Source of the DNA: DATCHW01 sp036508135
GTDB taxonomy: Bacteria > Bacteroidota > Ignavibacteria > Tepidaquicellales > Tepidaquicellaceae
Direction: 5' to 3'
NCBI GenBank assembly: GCA_036508135.1
Contig: DATCHW010000015.1
Coordinates: 1-64,000 of the forward strand
Length of the DNA: 64,000 bases
The position numbers were made by a program, and so were the translations under genes. Positions within the stretch are counted from its first letter, which is position 1. The number at the start of each line of letters is the position of its first letter. The notes beneath the pieces were generated by a model, which made no database searches, was not told where the DNA came from, and worked only from the letters and a program-made list of their open reading frames with translations. Below, piece by piece: positions 62,402 through 64,000 of the stretch.

Positions 62402-63391
62402 TTACATTTTTTTTAATAAATCTACTACCCTGCAACTATAACCCCATTCATTATCATACCAACCGATTACTTTAATAAGACTTCCAAATGCCATCGTTAA
62501 CAGAGAATCAAATATACAAGAATGTTCATTCCCTACGATATCTGAAGAAACAATCGGATCCTGAGTATATTCAAGAATCCCTTTCAGATTAGATTCTGCG
62601 GCTTTTTTCATTGCAGAATTAATTTCATCTTTAGTTACATCTTTATTCAGGATTGCATTAAAATCTGTTATTGAGCCATCTGGTGTAGGGACTCTTAGTG
62701 AAAATCCATCTAATTTTCCTTTTAGATGCGGTAATACTATTCCAACGGCTTTAGCGGCCCCGGTTGTTGTAGGAATTATATTAATAGCACCTGCTCTTGC
62801 TCTCCTAAGATCTTTATGAGGTTGATCAAGCATAACCTGATCATTCGTATAAGAATGAATTGTATTCATAAATCCTTTAATAATGCCAAAATTTTCATCA
62901 AGAACTTTCACCATCGGTGCCAGGCAATTTGTTGTACAGGAAGCATTTGAAATTATTTTATGTTCCGGTTTCAAATCACTGTCGTTAACACCAATAACTA
63001 TCATAGCATCAAGGTCGTCTTTTGGCGGAGCAGTCAAAATTACTTTTTTGGCTCCAGCCGTCAAATGCATTGTTAATTTTTCTTTCGTAGCAAAAACACC
63101 GGTAGATTCAATTACGATTTCGACACCCCTTTTGCCCCATTCGAGTTTAGTCGGATCTTTTTCTGAAGTTATTAAGATTTCTTTTCCGTTCAATTTGAAC
63201 CCTGTTTCCGTTGGCAGCAATTCACCAGGAAATCTCCCGTGAATTGAATCATATTTTAGAAGATGAGTAAGTGTTTTCGGATCTGTAAGGTCGTTGATAG
63301 CAACTACATCAAAACCACCTTTTTCCATCATTCGTTTAAATACCAAACGACCGATTCTGCCGAATCCGTTTATTCCAATTTTTATTGACAT
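62402..63391 (-). CDS. gapA: Glyceraldehyde-3-phosphate dehydrogenase, type I
   Basis: 329 residues. NAD-binding INGFGRIGRLVFK (8-20), catalytic Cys152 (SNASCTTNC) and His179 (NTIHSYT), and substrate-site segments RRARAGAINIIPTTTGAAKAVG and the C-terminal WYDNEWGYSCRVVDL. Glycolytic and gluconeogenic enzyme of the cytoplasm that oxidises glyceraldehyde 3-phosphate with phosphate and NAD+. GGAGGA lies before the ATG. Promoter candidate at 63439-63469. It is the first chromosomal gene beyond the element. Confidence 0.97.
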   Translation of the reverse strand: MSIKIGINGFGRIGRLVFKRMMEKGGFDVVAINDLTDPKTLTHLLKYDSIHGRFPGELLPTETGFKLNGKEILITSEKDPTKLEWGKRGVEIVIESTGVFATKEKLTMHLTAGAKKVILTAPPKDDLDAMIVIGVNDSDLKPEHKIISNASCTTNCLAPMVKVLDENFGIIKGFMNTIHSYTNDQVMLDQPHKDLRRARAGAINIIPTTTGAAKAVGIVLPHLKGKLDGFSLRVPTPDGSITDFNAILNKDVTKDEINSAMKKAAESNLKGILEYTQDPIVSSDIVGNEHSCIFDSLLTMAFGSLIKVIGWYDNEWGYSCRVVDLLKKM

Positions 63392-63438
63392 TTTTCCTCC
63401 AGTTTATTAAATTTTTATCACTTTTTCAAAAATTTTGA

Positions 63439-63469
63439 TAAAAATAACTAAAAAGAGCCTCAAAATCAA
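63439..63469 (-). promoter_or_regulatory. Candidate promoter of gapA
   Basis: On the minus strand TTGATT (63469-63464), 17-bp spacer, TATTTTTA (63446-63439), about 48 bp before the gapA ATG. Confidence 0.5.
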
Positions 63470-63514
63470 TTAAGAATCTATTAAATTTCATCATTTCTTT
63501 TAACAAAACCATTC

Positions 63515-63545
63515 TTGCTTTTAGTCGGGTAAATAACTATTTTTG
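63515..63545 (+). promoter_or_regulatory. Candidate promoter of efp
   Basis: TTGCTT (63515-63520), 17-bp spacer, TATTTTTG (63538-63545), an exact TAnnTTTG box, 33 bp before the efp ATG. Confidence 0.6.
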
Positions 63546-63578
63546 TTAATATTTCATAATTAAAGATATAAAAGATTA

Positions 63579-64000
63579 ATGGCAACAACATCTGATTTGA
63601 GAGTTGGTGTAATTATAAAATATAATAATGAATTACACACGATTTTAACCGCTGAACACAGAACTCCGGGTAATTTAAGGGCATTTTATCAGGTGAAAAT
63701 GAGAAATCTCAAAACCGGTAAACAAATTGAAAACCGTTTTCGATCCGGGGAGGAAATCCAAATTGAAAGATTAGAGTCGAAAAATTACCAGTTCTTATAT
63801 AAAGATACTTCCGGTTACTGTTTTATGGAAAATGAAACTTATGATCAGATTCATCTATCCGAAGAATTAGTAGGGAAACAAGGGGAATATCTAAAGGAAG
63901 GACAAATAATTTCTATATTATTTCATGAATCCAATCCTATTCAAATGGAATTGCCTCCGCATGTAATATTGAAAGTAATATCCGCTCCTCCCGGAGTAAA
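63579..64000 (+). CDS. efp: Translation elongation factor P, 3' end outside window
   Basis: The first ~140 residues are visible and in frame to the window edge: TTSDLRVGVIIKYNNELHTILTAEHRTPGNLRAF, VKMRNLKTGKQIENRFRSGE, then IQMELPPHVILKVI and APPGVK, as in EF-P domains I and II. EF-P relieves ribosome stalling at proline runs. The loop that carries the modified Lys in E. coli reads TPGNLRAF here, with no Lys at the tip, a form I know from Bacteroidota. It is divergent from gapA. Confidence 0.95.
   Translation, partial: MATTSDLRVGVIIKYNNELHTILTAEHRTPGNLRAFYQVKMRNLKTGKQIENRFRSGEEIQIERLESKNYQFLYKDTSGYCFMENETYDQIHLSEELVGKQGEYLKEGQIISILFHESNPIQMELPPHVILKVISAPPGV

Overview
The window is AT-rich bacterial DNA. 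It looks like a chromosomal segment of a member of the Ignavibacteria/Chlorobi side of the Bacteroidota (FCB) group. Evidence for this: five secreted proteins end in the type IX secretion (T9SS) sorting domain that begins with the motif QNYPNPFNP, two outer-membrane PorV/PorQ-like proteins are encoded, and several candidate promoters fit TTG-N17-TAnnTTTG. Starts at GTG, TTG and possibly CTG are common. The exact genus cannot be read from the sequence.

Region 1 (1-9785, minus strand): two large secreted proteins, a Asp-box propeller and a subtilase, share a near-duplicate C-terminal module and a duplicated upstream region. They are followed by a malic enzyme fused to a phosphotransacetylase-like domain and a secreted DUF1028 protein. 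Region 2 (9950-14619, plus): small membrane, lipoprotein and unknown genes, a four-helix-bundle gene broken by one stop codon, and a secreted M28 peptidase with a PDZ domain. Region 3 (14692-22630, minus): nuoA-B-C-D-E-F of respiratory complex I with an acyl-CoA synthetase upstream. The nuo cluster is interrupted twice: a T9SS protein with its own terminator lies between nuoB and nuoC, and a broken GxxExxY gene bounded by inverted repeats lies between nuoE and nuoF.

Region 4 (22885-33156, plus): an M48 metallopeptidase, a LEA-like lipoprotein, a triple-FHA ABC transporter, a membrane Ser/Thr kinase, a lipoprotein, a secreted propeller and two PorV/PorQ-like proteins. Region 5 (33163-39262, plus): a glycan or envelope cluster with a GT39-type membrane transferase, a GNAT/FemAB-like protein, a remnant of a sugar epimerase, an amidohydrolase, a glycosyltransferase and a flippase. 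Region 6 (39339-54460): hsp20-dnaK behind a very good sigma-54 promoter, an exonuclease/UvrC-like fusion, a PIN-PhoH protein, a secreted glucose-dehydrogenase-like protein, a complete Yej/Opp-type peptide ABC transporter and a ferredoxin-NADP reductase.

Region 7 (54680-62317) is the most unusual part. A tRNA-Gly/tRNA-Cys pair has been split by a 7.5 kb integrative element flanked by an exact 62-bp direct repeat covering the 5' half of tRNA-Cys. The element carries a tyrosine recombinase, paired TTGTGGCA sites near both ends, a transmembrane Ser/Thr kinase with a Ycf48/Asp-box-like outer domain followed by two unrecognised genes, a structured non-coding stretch, a winged-helix-like gene followed by short direct repeats, and three more small genes. 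No structural, packaging or conjugation gene is visible, so it resembles a satellite or mobilisable island with cargo. Beyond it lie gapA (minus) and the start of efp (plus).
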